From Chlorella sorokiniana (lineage: Eukaryota > Chlorophyta > Trebouxiophyceae > Chlorellales > Chlorellaceae): a stretch of DNA of 64,000 nucleotides. Of the stretch, positions 28,849-40,158 are shown one piece after another. Both the position numbers and the translations under genes were made by a program. The stretch lies in the NCBI GenBank assembly GCA_025917655.1, contig CP084615.1, forward strand, positions 2,852,001-2,916,000, written 5' to 3'. Positions within the stretch are counted from its first letter, which is position 1, and each line of letters begins with the position of its first letter. A model generated the notes under the pieces. It ran no database searches, had not been told where the DNA came from, and worked only from the letters and a program-made list of their open reading frames with translations.

Positions 28849-31504
28849 ATGCCCGACGACTGTCCCGTGTGCCTGGAGCCGCTGCGGGCTCCGGGAGTTG
28901 TGTCTCTGGGCTGCGGGCATCTGCTGCACGCCCGTTGTGCCAGCCACTGCCACCGCTGCCCACTGTGCCGCACCAACATCGACTTTGATCGTCTCAAGGA
29001 TGCGGCGGCCGTCTCCGCTGCCAGGGCTGGCACCACGCCCAGCGCCGGCTTCGTCAACTATGCGTTGCGTTCCCGTCCGCTGCAGCGCAACAACAGCGGC
29101 CAGCGCCCTCCTCCAGGGATGCCCTCAGATGCAGCACTCCTGAGGCGGCTGCTGCCCTCGATTGCTGCTGCACCGTTGCCTACAGACCCCCGCCCAACCC
29201 TACAGCCCCCCACCCAACCCTCAGACCTCTGCGAGGGCGCACCCATTCGGTGCAACGCGCCTGGACGCCTCTCAGGCGTTCACCTTTGGCCTAGGCCTGC
29301 CGCCTCCAGGCGCAGCACCAGCATTTGGGACGATGCGACTGTCCCGATCTGCGCGCACCCACGTGGCGGCCCCGGCTCAGGCAGGTCGCCCTGATGCCAG
29401 CGACGCGGCACCTGCATCTGGCATCCCCACGGGAGAGCTGCAGGCATTGCTGGAGGGCCTCGCTTTCCAACTGGATCTCGACACAGCGGCCGCCGGGGCC
29501 GCCGGCCTCTCAACCGCCGACCAATCCGTCCGCCCCCCAACACCTGGGCGTTCTGCATCGACATCTCAAGTGGGTGCTGCCCAAATGCATCAATGCTGCC
29601 CCAAAGCACCGTTGTTGGGTGCTGGCTGCTTTCAGACGCGCCACGCCTTTTGCCAATCTGTGTCTTTCGTAGCAGCAACTGCTTCCAATGCGCTATGGTT
29701 TCGCGCTGCAACTCGGCTTCCCTGCATACATGCTGCTCGCTGTATGACCCTCACCTGGATCCTCCTCTGCTCCCCTCTCCCGCAGCCTCCATGGGCGACA
29801 TGAACAGCTGGTCCCCCTCCGCAGTGTCCCGCATCTGCTTCGCCCTGGCCTGCCTCGCCTGCTGCCTGGACAGCCAGGTGGCGGAGGGGGACTGGGTGCT
29901 GGTCACCGCCTTCAGCAACAGCCTGGCCACCCTCAAGCGCTGGTTCCGCAAGCCAGGTGGGTGGGGGGTGGGGGTGGGGGGTGGGGGGGGCAGTGGGATG
30001 CCCCACAACGAGTCAGCTGCTGCCACCGGCCGGCATCTGTGTCGCTTGTCTGCAGCGCTGCGCAATTGGCAGCAATCCAGCCGTGGCAGCTTCATGCGCG
30101 CCCTCCGGCGGCGTGAAGCAGTCCAACGCAGTTCCATGACCCCACTCCCCTGCCCCACCCCCACCTCACATGCAGCCTCTTACGACAAGGCTACCTTCGT
30201 TGCGGAGCTGGTGGGAGCCATTGAAGCCTGTGGCGTGAGCCGCGGCGGCACCGCACTCTGTTCCGCTGCACGGCAGACTGTGATGGACATCGCCGCCAAG
30301 GTTGACAGCCTGGCCGCCGACGCCACCTCCCGGGCACCCGGCGCCACGGCCGCTGCCGGCGATTCTGCAAGCGCAGGTGCTTCTTCTGGCAGCCCATCTG
30401 CACCCACCCAGGCACACTCCTTGGTGTTGCTCACAGACGGCGAGGCGACAGACAGGGAGGTGCTTCCCGCAGCGCGAGCGATGCTGGCGCAGCCGCCCCT
30501 CCCAGGCGGCGGCTTCCGCGCTCTTATGGTGAGCCGATGTGCACGTGCGTGTGTGTGTGCTTTTATGCGTGGGCGAGGGTCACGCGCTTTCTTGGAGGCT
30601 CTGCTGTAACCCTGTCTCTTGCTGTACTTGCCTAGTCTTGTGCATACCTTGTGCGTACCTTTTACGCGTTGCTGTTTCTGAATTTGTGTTGATGTTCAGC
30701 CGCCTAAACATCACGCCCCCTTCTCCACCATTCCTGCTGCAGATGCACATCGACGCCAGCCCTGGGGGCACCAGCATCTTGCGCAGCCTGGCTTCAGGCA
30801 CAGCGGCCACCCTGCACGCCCCCGCCATGCCCCCGCCGCCGAGTTTCCTGGCGCCGCCCCTGTCAATGGCGGCAGAGGCCTGGCCCCAGCGGCGGCGGCC
30901 GCAGCAGCACCGGCGCTTCTGCCCCATGTGGAGTTGCTGCAGGTGCGCATGCCTGCCCGCCTCAACCTCTCCAGCCTCAGCAGCGCCGCCAGCACCGCGC
31001 GCCTGGCCAGCGCGGGCCCATCTGCGGGCTACGCTCCTCATGCCTCCGGTGGGGCTGTGTTCGGCTTTGGCGCGATGCACGCAGCGCTGCCGCCAGCCGC
31101 CCCCGCCAGTCAGGGGTGGCCCCGGGCCGCTGTCCGGCGGGGTTGGGCACTTGCCCCCCCAGGCGTCCTGGCATCACTGGTACTACGCCCACGCCGCCTT
31201 GGCGCGCGGCGGCTTCGGCGGCGTCGGCAATGGCAGCGGCGAGGCAGGGGTGGGGGTGGAGCGGGGTGCCGACCGGGGACTGGCAGGCGGTGTCAGCCAT
31301 GACCCGCAGCATCGCCACCTTCTCCAGCAGGTCCGGCTCCGCCCCGCGTGTCCCTCGGGGCAACTAGGAACCTTCCCCCATGCAGGGGCGCATGCAATGT
31401 GGGCCCCTTGCCGGTGCGGCGGGCAAGGCAACACAGCGCTGAGGCGCCGGCTGCGGCTGACCAGAAGGACCAGTGGCAGCAGGCTGCTAGTGCACGACCT
31501 GTAA
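28849..31504 (+). CDS. RING finger plus von Willebrand factor A domain protein, probable E3 ubiquitin ligase
   Basis: The protein starts MPDDCPVCLEPLRAPG at 28849 with a compact RING: CPVC, then GCGHLLHARC, then HRCPLC, giving the CxxC, CxH, HxxC, CxxC ligands of a RING-H2 finger. A Pro/Ala-rich linker follows (frame change near 29180-29220). Then comes a VWA domain spread over exons near 29790-29954 (SMGDMNSWSPSAVSRICFAL, which contains part of a MIDAS-like DxSxS, and DWVLVTAFSNSLATL), 30176-30531 (RGGTALCSAARQTVMDIAAK, HSLVLLTDGEATDREV) and 30744 onward (DASPGGTSILRSLASGTAAT). Plant WAV3-type ligases also combine an N-terminal RING with a VWA, so a WAV3-like E3 is the best comparison. The 3' part after 30900 is Ala-rich and its frame is uncertain, so the stop could be at 31302 or 31504. 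Confidence 0.7.
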
Positions 31505-32147
31505 GCCACAGCATCACGGCGCTCAGCAGCGAAACATGAAACGAATGCTTGATGAGATCACTGGTGCTTTGTTTGAGCCTGTTCCATTCTTGAATGATTA
31601 TCCTATCGGCAACTTGCACTGCTTCTATAGAAACTGCTTGAGTTCTCATGCAACATTTGTATGGTACCTGACCATATGTAAGGCTTTGTACGGCGGGCGT
31701 CCAGTGGGGTCAACGGAGACCTTTGTGACAGGTTGGGAGCCACGCCTTTGTTTTAAAGCAAAATTGGCTGCCACGTGGTGCACCCCCCGCAACGTCGACG
31801 CTCCTGCTGCACAAAAGGGGCATCTGCGAAGCAGGAGGGGCATCCACAGTTTGGATGGCATGCAGTGCTGGTGCAGAGTGGGTGATGACCAACCAACAGC
31901 AACAACAAGCTCGGCTTACAGCGCCTGGTACGGTGCCCGCCGCCACATGCTGTGCCTGGCGCCACGCCATGCTGTGCCTGGCATGTCGGCAAAGCCGTTG
32001 AATGCATGGCTTCCCCCTTGTACACACGACATAGAGTCCTGCGCGATTTCTGTGAAGGCCGGAGCCCGCAAAGCGGGCTCCCCCGCCCCAACTCCCCATC
32101 GCTGCCGCCGCCCCTGGCCGCACATCCCGATTGTGCTGTGGGAAAGC
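31505..32147. other. Intergenic region upstream of the receptor cluster
   Basis: The stretch is AT-richer than its surroundings (31540-31700). An open frame runs through it into the signal peptide of the next gene, but its composition is not protein-like and I treat it as promoter and 5' UTR. Confidence 0.5.
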
Positions 32148-32957
32148 ATGACGACAGACCGTTGCGGTCGCGCTTTGCGGCGATGGACCTCGGCGCCGGC
32201 TGTTCTCTTGCTTGTGCTCCTTCTGGCGGCGCCACCCGCCAGGTGGGAGCGGTGGGCACTGGGCTGTGCTGCCTGTGTATCGAGCCTAGGTCAGGGAATG
32301 AGTACCGGCATGGCTTGCATTCGCTGCAGGTGCAGCCGAGCGTTGCGGCAGCAGGGCGGCACGTGCCCGACCTGGTGCCTGGCGGCGACTGCCTTACCGC
32401 CGAGGTGCCTGCCGGCGGCACCGCCACGCTGGCTGCGTACGCCGACGTGGGCCCCGTGTATGTGGCGGCCGAAGCGCTGGTGGGTGCTGCAGCTCATTCG
32501 GTTGGATTGTTCGCGCCCTGGGCGCCAGCAGCGGGGTGACCGAGGCGGTGGCAGCGACGCCGCCCTCCGCTTGCCCCCGCCTGCCGCCCGCAGGACGACG
32601 CCAGCCCAGACGGCCCCAGCAGCTTCTCGCTGGAGCTCTGGAGCTCTGCCAGCAGCAGCGGCGCCTCCGGCAGCAGCGAACAGCAGCAAGCGGCGGCGGC
32701 GGCCACCGCCGTCGGCTGTGCGACCACGCCCGTCGTGGACCCTTGCCCCGCCCCCGCCGCAGTCAGCGTGCGCGTGGCGTGCCTCAACAGCGGCGGCCGG
32801 CCCTGCCGCCTGCGCCTGGCAGCCTACATGAGCGCTTGCCCGGGGGGCCGCCGCCGCGAGCAGTGGCAGTGGCAGGCGGCAGCAGCGGCAGCGCCCGGCG
32901 ACAGCAGCAGCAGCGGCGGCGACAGCAGCAGCGGCGCCGGCGGCAGCAGCGCTGGAG

Positions 32958-32992
<35 letters not shown>

Positions 32993-33457
32993 GGGGGGTC
33001 AGCGCAACGACGTGGGTTGTGGTGGGCGCTTGCCTGGGCGGCGCCGCGCTGGCAGGTGGGTGAGCCTGAGTTGGATGGACTTAGTTTGATGGGTGGGGCC
33101 TATCCTCGCTCTGCACGCCGCGCCGGCAGCGGTCTGCCTCCCAAGCGGGCTGCACATGCCCATGCCGTGGCGGCCAGCGCTGTGATACGCATAGTGCTGA
33201 ATGGTTCACATCTGGCTTGCTGGCTGCCCCTGTGAGCAGCTCTGGTGACGTGGTGGCTGTGGCGGCGGGCGCGGCGGCGGCGAGCGGCAGGCGACGCCGA
33301 GGCTGGCCTGCCCCCCACCCCCCGAAGCAGCAGCAGCAGCAGTTCTTGGTGTCAGGCGGCGGCGCGCCCACCAAGCCGCTGGCGCCGACGCTCCTGGCGG
33401 CAGCGGGCGGCGGCGTGGCGCAGCCGCCCCGCTCGCGGCCCCCGCCGCCGCCGTTAG
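32148..33457 (+). CDS. Receptor-family copy 1: signal peptide, five-Cys ectodomain, TM helix, basic tail
   Basis: Exon 1 (32148-32242) encodes a signal peptide (MTTDRCGRALRRW, then SAPAVLLLVLLLAAPPA). Exon 2 (32330-32479) contains GGDCLTAEVPAGGT. Exon 3 (32594-33055) begins DDASPDGPSSFSLEL and carries the five cysteines (GCATTPVVDPC, ACLNSGGRPC, YMSAC), a long Ser-rich linker and the helix TTWVVVGACLGGAALAG. Exon 4 (from 33240) encodes LVTWWLWRRARRRR, a stop-transfer juxtamembrane segment. Signal exon phase 2, ectodomain exon starting in phase 0 and TM exon ending in phase 1 are shared with the copies at 36560 and 42629. The frame slips at a run of six G (32993-32998). As read, the tail stops at TAG 33455-33457, but one more slip in the C-rich stretch near 33312-33322 would join it to the DNase II block. 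Function unknown; cell-surface recognition is inferred. Confidence 0.6.
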
Positions 33458-36210
33458 CCGCATCTGGTTCTTCGGCTACAAGCTGCCCGCCCGGCGCACC
33501 GTCTACGCGACGGATTCCAGCCGCAGCGGCGGCTTGCTGCAGCGGCACGAGTGCGTGGATGCCTGGCTGGCGGCGGCGCTGGCGGCGGTTGTGCCTGTAC
33601 CGCAGGGCTGCCTGCTGTACAACGACGACCCGCCGACGGAGCGCCCGACGGAAGCCCCACCGGTGCGGCGGCGGCAGCCCGGGGGAAGAGGGAGAGAAGG
33701 TTCCTTGCAGGGACGTGCACTGCTAGGGGCTTGCGGTTGCTGCCAACACATCGCATGGACGGCCGTGGAAACAGGGGGAGAGGTTCCCCAAGAGGTGTTG
33801 GATCTGCTGGCTGGCTGTTGCCGCTGCCAACGCACCGCATGACTGGACCCCCAGTGTTTTTGCTCTGTGGCGGGCTAACGGGCAGCCCGCCGCCGCCAGC
33901 CAGACGCTGTTCCCAGCTCCGCCTGGCTTAATGGGAACCCCGGACCCGTCCACTTCCTCCACAGCCGCTCTGTTCCTCATGAACTGCTGCCTGGCAAGCC
34001 GAGCTTTGCTGCAAGCACGGCGCCCCTGCCTCCCCCGCCTTGCCCTCTCAACTGCAGGCTACGCCCGGCCCGTGCAGTACAAGCCCTGCGGCCACGCCAA
34101 GGGGGTGGTGGTGTGGGACTCTCACGCCGTGGCCTGGCTGGTACACTCGCTGCCGCGCTGGCCCTGCCACGCCGCCGCTCGCCCCTCAGGGGTGGCCCCA
34201 GGCGGGCTGTCCCCGTGCAGCCCAGCCAGCTGGATCGCGGCCAGTCGCTGCTGCTGGCGGCGCTGCCGCGGGGGAGCTGGCGGCGGTGCTGCGCCAGGTG
34301 CGCCACATGCAGGTGAGACCACTGGGGAAGCTGCGCTGCTGTTGCTGTTTGTTAAGCCGGTACGGAGTGGGCGTTTGGCCGGGGGAGTGGCTAGCACTGC
34401 AGGGAAGAGGTTGGCAGATGGGTGCGTGCGGCGCGGCTGCGCCACGCCCAAACGCAGCCCCTGCCGCTTCCTGCAAGAGCGCTCCGCTGCTTCGGCGCCT
34501 CCTCCGCTGGTTTTTTTAGGGTTTTTAGGGTCCCTAAATCGCCTCCCGCTGCTGCAGGCGCTGGTCTACTTTGCAACGGACCCGCTCCTGTGGCCCCACC
34601 AGCCGCGGGACTACAGCGGGCGCAGGGGCGGGGCTTCCTGGAGGTGCCGCTGGGGTGAGGCTGGGGAGAAGCTGGGGAGAAGCTGGGATGGCGGTGGGGT
34701 GTTTGTGGGGAGAAGCTGGGATGGCGGTGGGGTGTTTGTGGGGAGAAGCTGGGGTGAGGCTGGGGCAAAGCTGGGTAGAAGCTGGGATGGTGGTGGGGTG
34801 ATGGTGGGGAGGAGCTGGGGTGCCGCTGGGGCGAGGCCACCCGCTGGGGTTGCCGCTGCAACCAGCATCACCCTGCCGGGCAAGGCCCCGCCGCGCCGCC
34901 GCCGCCGCCTGCTTGCCAAGATGGGGCCTGGCCCCGGCCCTGCTGCCCCACTCACGAGCCCCAGCTGCTCCCCCTGCTGGACACTCACAGCCGCCGCCGC
35001 TGCTGCTCCCCTTTCGGCCGCACGTTAGCCCTGCAGCCCCTGCTCCCCGCCTCTGCATCCCACCCTCGCACTGGCTCTGACAGCCTTGCCTCGCCACCCA
35101 CGATGCCCCCCACCCCCCACCACGCAACCCCCGCCTCCACCAACCCCCACTTCACCTCCGCAGCCCCGGCCTGTGGCACCTAGCTCTCCCCCTCCCCCCC
35201 ACACACACACACACACACACACACAACCCCCGCCTGTGCCAACCCCCTCTCCTCAGCCCCGGCCTGTGGCACCTAGCCAAGGCAAACGAGCCGGAGGCCG
35301 ACTTCTACGAAGAGCTGGCGGCGCGGCGGGGCGGGCGCTGGCTGGTGCGCACCAACCTGCACACCAACCAGGTGGGGGCTGTGCTGCTGGGGCGGTTGAG
35401 CGGGGAGGCACGGGCGGGGCAAGGCGCGCTGCCCAGCTGCCAGCCGCCGATGTTTCCCCGTGAGGCTGCGGGTCGGTGGTTGGGGTCAGATGGGACGGTA
35501 GGCGGCAGGCCTGCCAGGCGCAGGCACCCTGTATGCAGCTGGGCAGCGGCACGGCAAGGGATGTATCACCCTACATTGATGTGGGCAGGCTGAGGATGCA
35601 GCCGACCGAGATGCACTGCAGACAGGGCCATGGCACAGCTCCCTGGCTGCGGGTGCTGTGAAACGACGATTCCTGCACACGCTTCGACCTCCCCATGCCG
35701 CCACGCCGCCCTGCCGCAACCGCAGGGCGCGGGGGCCAAGTGCGCCTCCACGCCCAGCGTGCAAAACGTGACCACGCTGCGCGTGCCGGGCCTGGACCGG
35801 GAGCCGTACAGGGCGGGCAGCGAGCACGCCAAGATGGCGGTGTGCGTGGGCGCACGGCAGGGAGGTGCGCGTGTGGCGCCGCCAGCGCCGGTGCCCTGCC
35901 AGCGGGGGCCCGCACGCATCATGCCCAGCTGGTGCCGCCTCCCGGGGGGCGCCTGGCCAGGCATCCGAGCCGAATGCGCAGACATATGCACGAGCGCCGC
36001 GCAGCTCCTTTGCGTCCTCATATCTTCATCTCACCTTCACAGCCTTCCTGCTGGCCGCCACCGCAGGCAACCCTGCCTGCCCGCTGGCGCTGTGGGCGAC
36101 CTGAACAACACGCGGCCGCAGCGGCGCGCGGCGGCGGCGGCCTGCTGCTGGCCTCGCAGCACCTGAACGACGTGCTGCGCCTGATGGCTGTGGAGGTTGG
36201 TTTCCCGTAA
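33420..36210 (+). CDS. DNase II-like endonuclease domain, separate gene or fused to receptor copy 1
   Basis: DNase II is an acid endonuclease of lysosome- or vacuole-like compartments. The blocks match the family in order: IWFFGYKLPARRTVYATDSS (33465 onward), GCLLYNDDPP (33607-33636), then exon 34058-34312 with CGHAKGVVVWDSHAVAWLVH (the GHxKG motif) and LDRGQSLLLAALPRG. Next are ALVYFATDPLLWPH (34558 onward), LWHLAKANEPEADFYEELAA and WLVRTNLHTNQ (35257-35370), SEHAKMAVC (35726-35848, the second HxK motif with the catalytic His), and VGDLNNTRPQR with GGGLLLASQHLNDVLRLM, ending TAA at 36208-36210. Both HxK motifs of the family are present. Single-base slips near 34190, at ggggg 34270-34274 and near 36120 break the frame. 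I cannot find a separate start codon with a signal peptide; the 5' edge overlaps the tail of receptor copy 1, so a fusion is possible. Confidence 0.72.
34511..34530 (+). repeat. Telomere-like T(n)AGGG doublet in an intron
   Basis: Two consecutive T-rich AGGG units (T7AGGG, T5AGGG) lie in the intron upstream of 34558. They contain TTAGGGTTT, the complement of the plant telo-box, and resemble the TTTAGGG telomere repeat of Chlorella. Two units are too few for a telomere. Confidence 0.5.
34655..34835 (+). repeat. Intronic minisatellite, about 33-bp unit
   Basis: Imperfect copies of ggggagaagctgggatggcg plus ggtggggtgtttgt follow each other, with shorter ggggagaagct sub-units at both ends. The array sits directly after the exon ending near 34660 in the DNase II-like gene. 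Confidence 0.85.
35161..35277 (+). repeat. 24-bp direct repeat duplicating a splice acceptor of the DNase II-like gene
   Basis: Identical 24-nt copies at 35161-35184 and 35254-35277 each carry the CAG acceptor and the first codons of the exon that continues LWHLAKANE. Only the second copy leads into the conserved exon; a (CA)n tract lies between the two. Confidence 0.88.
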
Positions 36211-36559
36211 CAGACCCACACCCAGGACCGGCAGGCTACCTGTGCATCGCAAGCTTGCACAAGCTGTGATGAACTGTCACGCAAACGTCGAGTGGCGGGG
36301 AGCAGCAGGCGGCGTGGCCTTTGGGCACACGGCGGAGCGCCAACGCTGCAATGCCGCCTTTTATGAATGATTGAAGCTCCAATCGGGCGTGGCCGGAGAT
36401 CTGACAAGGGGAGCATCTCGGAGTTTGCGCAGCGCACAGCACCGGCACATGGTTCATGTCGCATGCTGTCATGATGCCGCATTTCTGAGGTCAGCCGCGC
36501 ATGGCAAGCAGCATGTGAAGGCGGGCTACGGCCCGGTTGTTTTGGACCTGACAGGCGCG
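36211..36559. other. Intergenic region upstream of the receptor kinase
   Basis: About 350 bp separate the DNase II-like stop from the receptor-kinase start codon. No conserved coding block was seen; it should hold the kinase gene's promoter. Confidence 0.5.
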
Positions 36560-39500
36560 ATGAGTGCCGGCTCGCTTGTGTTCAGGTCTCTCACGCTCTT
36601 TGTGGCGGTTGCAGCGGCAACTGCCCACATCGTCAGCAGGTGACAGCCGATGCTAGGGGGTTTGTTGCCCGCGTGCGACATGCGGTTCTATTGTTCGCGG
36701 TTGTTACCCGGTTCTGTGCTGTCCTGTGAAATGCTGCGTCCCCTCCCCATGGTGCAGGCCCCAGGGCAGGCGCAGCCTGAAGCAGGATTCTGCCTGCAGC
36801 GGTGTGCAGCCGTCGACGCTCCAACCTCGCACCACCTGGGAAAAGCTCCTCAGTTCCGGTGAAACTGATTGGTTCGATGAGGACATTCCGCTGACAGATG
36901 TGGTCTGGGTAAATGCATCCTCAAGTGTGAGTCCTTGCAACATGGCCTGCTGCCGGCAATGCGGTACAGGGCGGGATGGGCACATCTTGCTGTCTCAATA
37001 TGCTTTGCTGGAAACCATCCTTTGGGCAACTGGGGCCATAACATGTGGCTTTTGATATTGTAGGATGCAAACAGCCCAGAAGGACCCAGCAAGTTTGAAG
37101 TGTCATTGTGGCGCTTAACCAGCGAGGATGCGGTCATGTTGGAAGTGGTTGGATCAGTGGATGGCTGTGCCATCATGGATTCTGTGAAGGATTTATGCTA
37201 CACTTTCGGTCACACGGGATACAGCATCGATGTTGAGTGCTTCAACGAAGACGTAGACCGCCCATGCCCCGTTTCATTCACCCTTTACACCAGCAAGGAG
37301 GCATGCCCACTGCCTGGCAGTGCAGGCCCAGGCGGCACTGCTCCCCAGAACCCTGGTCCACCTTCAGCTGGTGGCACTGTTTCCCAAAGCCCCAGCCCCC
37401 CAAAATGGTGGCACTGTTTCCCAGGACCCCAGTCCCGTCCCCGATGACGGCGGCACCGGCAGCACCAGCTCCAAGACCGGCATCATCGTTGGGTGTGCTG
37501 TGGGCGGCGCCCTGGTTGCCGGTGAGGCCCTCGTTGCTTTGCAGTCATGACCGCATGCATTGGACTCTCGTTTATTGGCTCCGCGCCAGTGATTGCCTTT
37601 GCTGCCTTCGCATGCAACAATTTGCATTGCAACCGCTCTGTTGGACCCTGTTCTGGTGCTCGCAGCAACGTCTTTGCAACAGCTGCCGAATGCAAGGCCT
37701 GACACAAGATGCCTTCACCATGCGTGCGGCGGGCAATACACATGGCAGATGTCGGTGATCTGCACCTGGTTCCCCTCTGTGCAGGCCTCGCTGCCTGGCT
37801 GTCATGGTGGCGCGCACGCAGGCGCCGCCGCCAGGCTGAGAGCGGCACGCTGGGAGCTCCCGACGACCAGTACCAAGGTATGGACAAGCTCGATTCGTTG
37901 GTCGTTGGCAGCAAAACGACCGATGGGGACAGAAGCAGCAGCGATCGTGATGCCATGCCGGGCCCGACCACCAAATCCACCAGGTGGGCATGTGTGGACG
38001 CCTTCTTTTGAAAGATTGTCAACTGCACTGCCACTTAGCCCGGCTGCTTTGGCCATCGATCAGGAGTGCACCCTCAGACCTCCAATGTGCACAAACGCAG
38101 GGATCTGCCAGAGACGCTGTCGCCCGGCAACGTCACCAGCATTCAAAGGGGTCTGCTTGACACCTTCCTGCCCAAGACCGGCTCTCACATGGTCTCCAGC
38201 CAAAGCAACAGGCAAGGCTGTCCCCGGGCAGTTCAGCTGCTCGATGGCTGCAAGACGCATGTTACACGCTCACTCCCGTGTTGTGCAAGCCACGTGTCAC
38301 TCCCTTGCTTGTTGCAGCCTCCATTCCTTGAGCAGCGACCCACTTCTCTCCTACATCTCCTCCGTCATGGCTGCCCAGCCCCAGGCTTCCAGTTCCGACG
38401 GGCAGCCCGGCAGCGCACCCCCCCCACTTCGCCGCTGGAGGGCCTGCGGACAGCGCCCCGCTGCCACCCTCATCGAGCAGTGGTGGCGTGCTGTTGCGTG
38501 CGGATGTGCAGCAGTGGGAGGTGCAGTGGGGAGAGCTGCAGGTTGACAGGCCCATCGGCCAGGGCAGCTTTGGTTGGGTGTACCTGGCGCAGTGGCACCA
38601 GACCTCGGTGGCCTGCAAAATACTAACAAAGCAGGGTGAGGTGCCAGCTGCGGCAGGGGTGCCAAGTGCCAGGTGCAGCTTCAGGCTTGGTTGGCACAAG
38701 CATTGGCTCAAGCCGCATTACCCACGCCTGTAGATTCTTGTGTGCTGCAGTTTCCGCCGCTGAGGGGCTGCGCCTGCCGGAGCAGACGATGCAGGCCTTG
38801 CAAGAGGTGAGGTCCACTTTGCTCTGGAGAAGGGCCTGAACACCACAGATGCGTAATGCTCATGGGGTTTCTGATTCCTGATTGACAGCCCAGCGCTGAG
38901 ACCCTGGGTGTGCACCTGCCATGCTTGGCTGGAGGCTTCCGTCCTGCACAGTGGTCTGTCCCGCACTGAATGCAGGAGAGTGGAGTCATGGCTCGAATGC
39001 GCCACCCCAACATCGTCTCCTTCATGGGCCTGTGCGCCATGCCGCCATGCATCCTCACCGGTGAGTTTGTCGCGTGGCAGTGTTTGCCATGGGCGAGCGT
39101 CTACCAACGACCACCAATGAATGTTACCTGTTGCGGTCCAATGCAGAGTACTGCCCCAACGGTTCGCTGTACGAGCTCCTGCGCCGCCCTGACGCCCAGG
39201 CCAGGCTGACCTGGCGCACACGGGTGGGCATGGCGGTGGACGCCGCCCGCGGCGTGCTGTACCTGCATAGCCGCCAGCCGGCCATCATCCACAGGGACCT
39301 GAAGAGCCCCAACCTGCTGGTGGATGCGGCTTGGCAAGTCAAGGTGTGTGGGCGACAGCTGCTTTCCTCGCCATGTGTGTTACATTATTGATGATCGTTG
39401 AACGGTGTTTTCATTCTGCTCCATTGCACCACACACTGGCACCACCACCGGCCTAGGCCTGCAGGTGTCAGACTTCAACTTGTCAAAGATTTTGAGCGGA

Positions 39501-40158
39501 TCTGAGGATGACAGCAAGTTTGTCAGCAGTAGTAGCAGCCCTAACAACCCCTTGTGGCTGGTGGGTGGCATAGCATGGCACTATGGCCTTGTGTGGAAGA
39601 TTTGACAATGCGCCAACGACAACCCTGAGTTGCGTGCAGGCGCCCGAGTGTTTAGATGGCGGCAAGGCGCTGCCAGCGTCAGACGTTTACTCCTATGGCC
39701 TGATCTTGTTTGAGCTGCTCACGTGGCAGCTGCCGTGGGGCTCCGCCTCGTCCTTTGCGGTGCGTTTTCGCTGTGCAGATCAACATATGCCCTTTGCGCA
39801 GCGTCAACTGTTCATGGTTTGAGACATGTGTGTGGGTTTCTCCTGCTCGCAGATTGCTAGCACTGTCACAGCTGGTGGCCGGCCAGCGGTGCCGCCGCTG
39901 GAGGTCCTGCCCGGCCCCGACAAGCCAGACCCTGCCAGCTACGACGCCTTCTGCCAGCTGATGAGGTGGGGCCTTGGTGCTTCACGGCCGCAATGCCTCG
40001 CCCTGCACCCCGTGCAGTCAACAGGAGCTGAGTTTCACCGATGCACTGCATGTGCACATGGCCGCTGCAGGGAATGCTGGGCCCAGGAGCCGGCGGCTCG
40101 CCCTCCCTTCGCCGCAATAGTGCCCCGCCTGCGGGCGCTGCTGGAGGGGCAGCCGTGA
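36560..40158 (+). CDS. Receptor-family copy 2: receptor-like TKL (Raf-like) protein kinase
   Basis: Exon 1 (36560-36639) encodes a signal peptide (MSAGSLVFRSLTLFVAVAAA). Exon 2 (36758-36926) and exon 3 (37064-37521) carry the ectodomain: DANSPEGPSKFEVSLW, then GCAIMDSVKDLC, ECFNEDVDRPCPVSF, SKEAC, a Pro/Gly/Ser linker with a repeated GGTVSQ, and the TM helix TGIIVGCAVGGALVAG. Exon 4 starts LAAWLSWWRARRRRR. The kinase domain lies in exons ending 38635, then 38751-38806, 38976-39060, 39147-39343, 39465-39560, 39640-39759, 39853-39965 and 40071-40158. It has the P-loop GQGSFGWVY, the VACK lysine, MRHPNIVSFMG, HRDLKSPN, DFN in place of DFG, APE, DVYSYGLILFELLTW and the C-lobe ARPPF. Frame slips occur at c6 (37396-37401) and c8 (38418-38425). 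The layout predicts a plasma-membrane receptor kinase; its ligand is unknown. Confidence 0.85.

Noticed and set aside
31536-32831. 431-codon open frame upstream of receptor copy 1
   Set aside because: The part before 32148 has no protein-like composition or homology, and after exon 1 it reads through an intron. Only the signal-peptide segment is accepted.
34655-34835. Repeat array as a CRISPR
   Set aside because: Units are contiguous and imperfect with no spacers, inside a eukaryotic intron.
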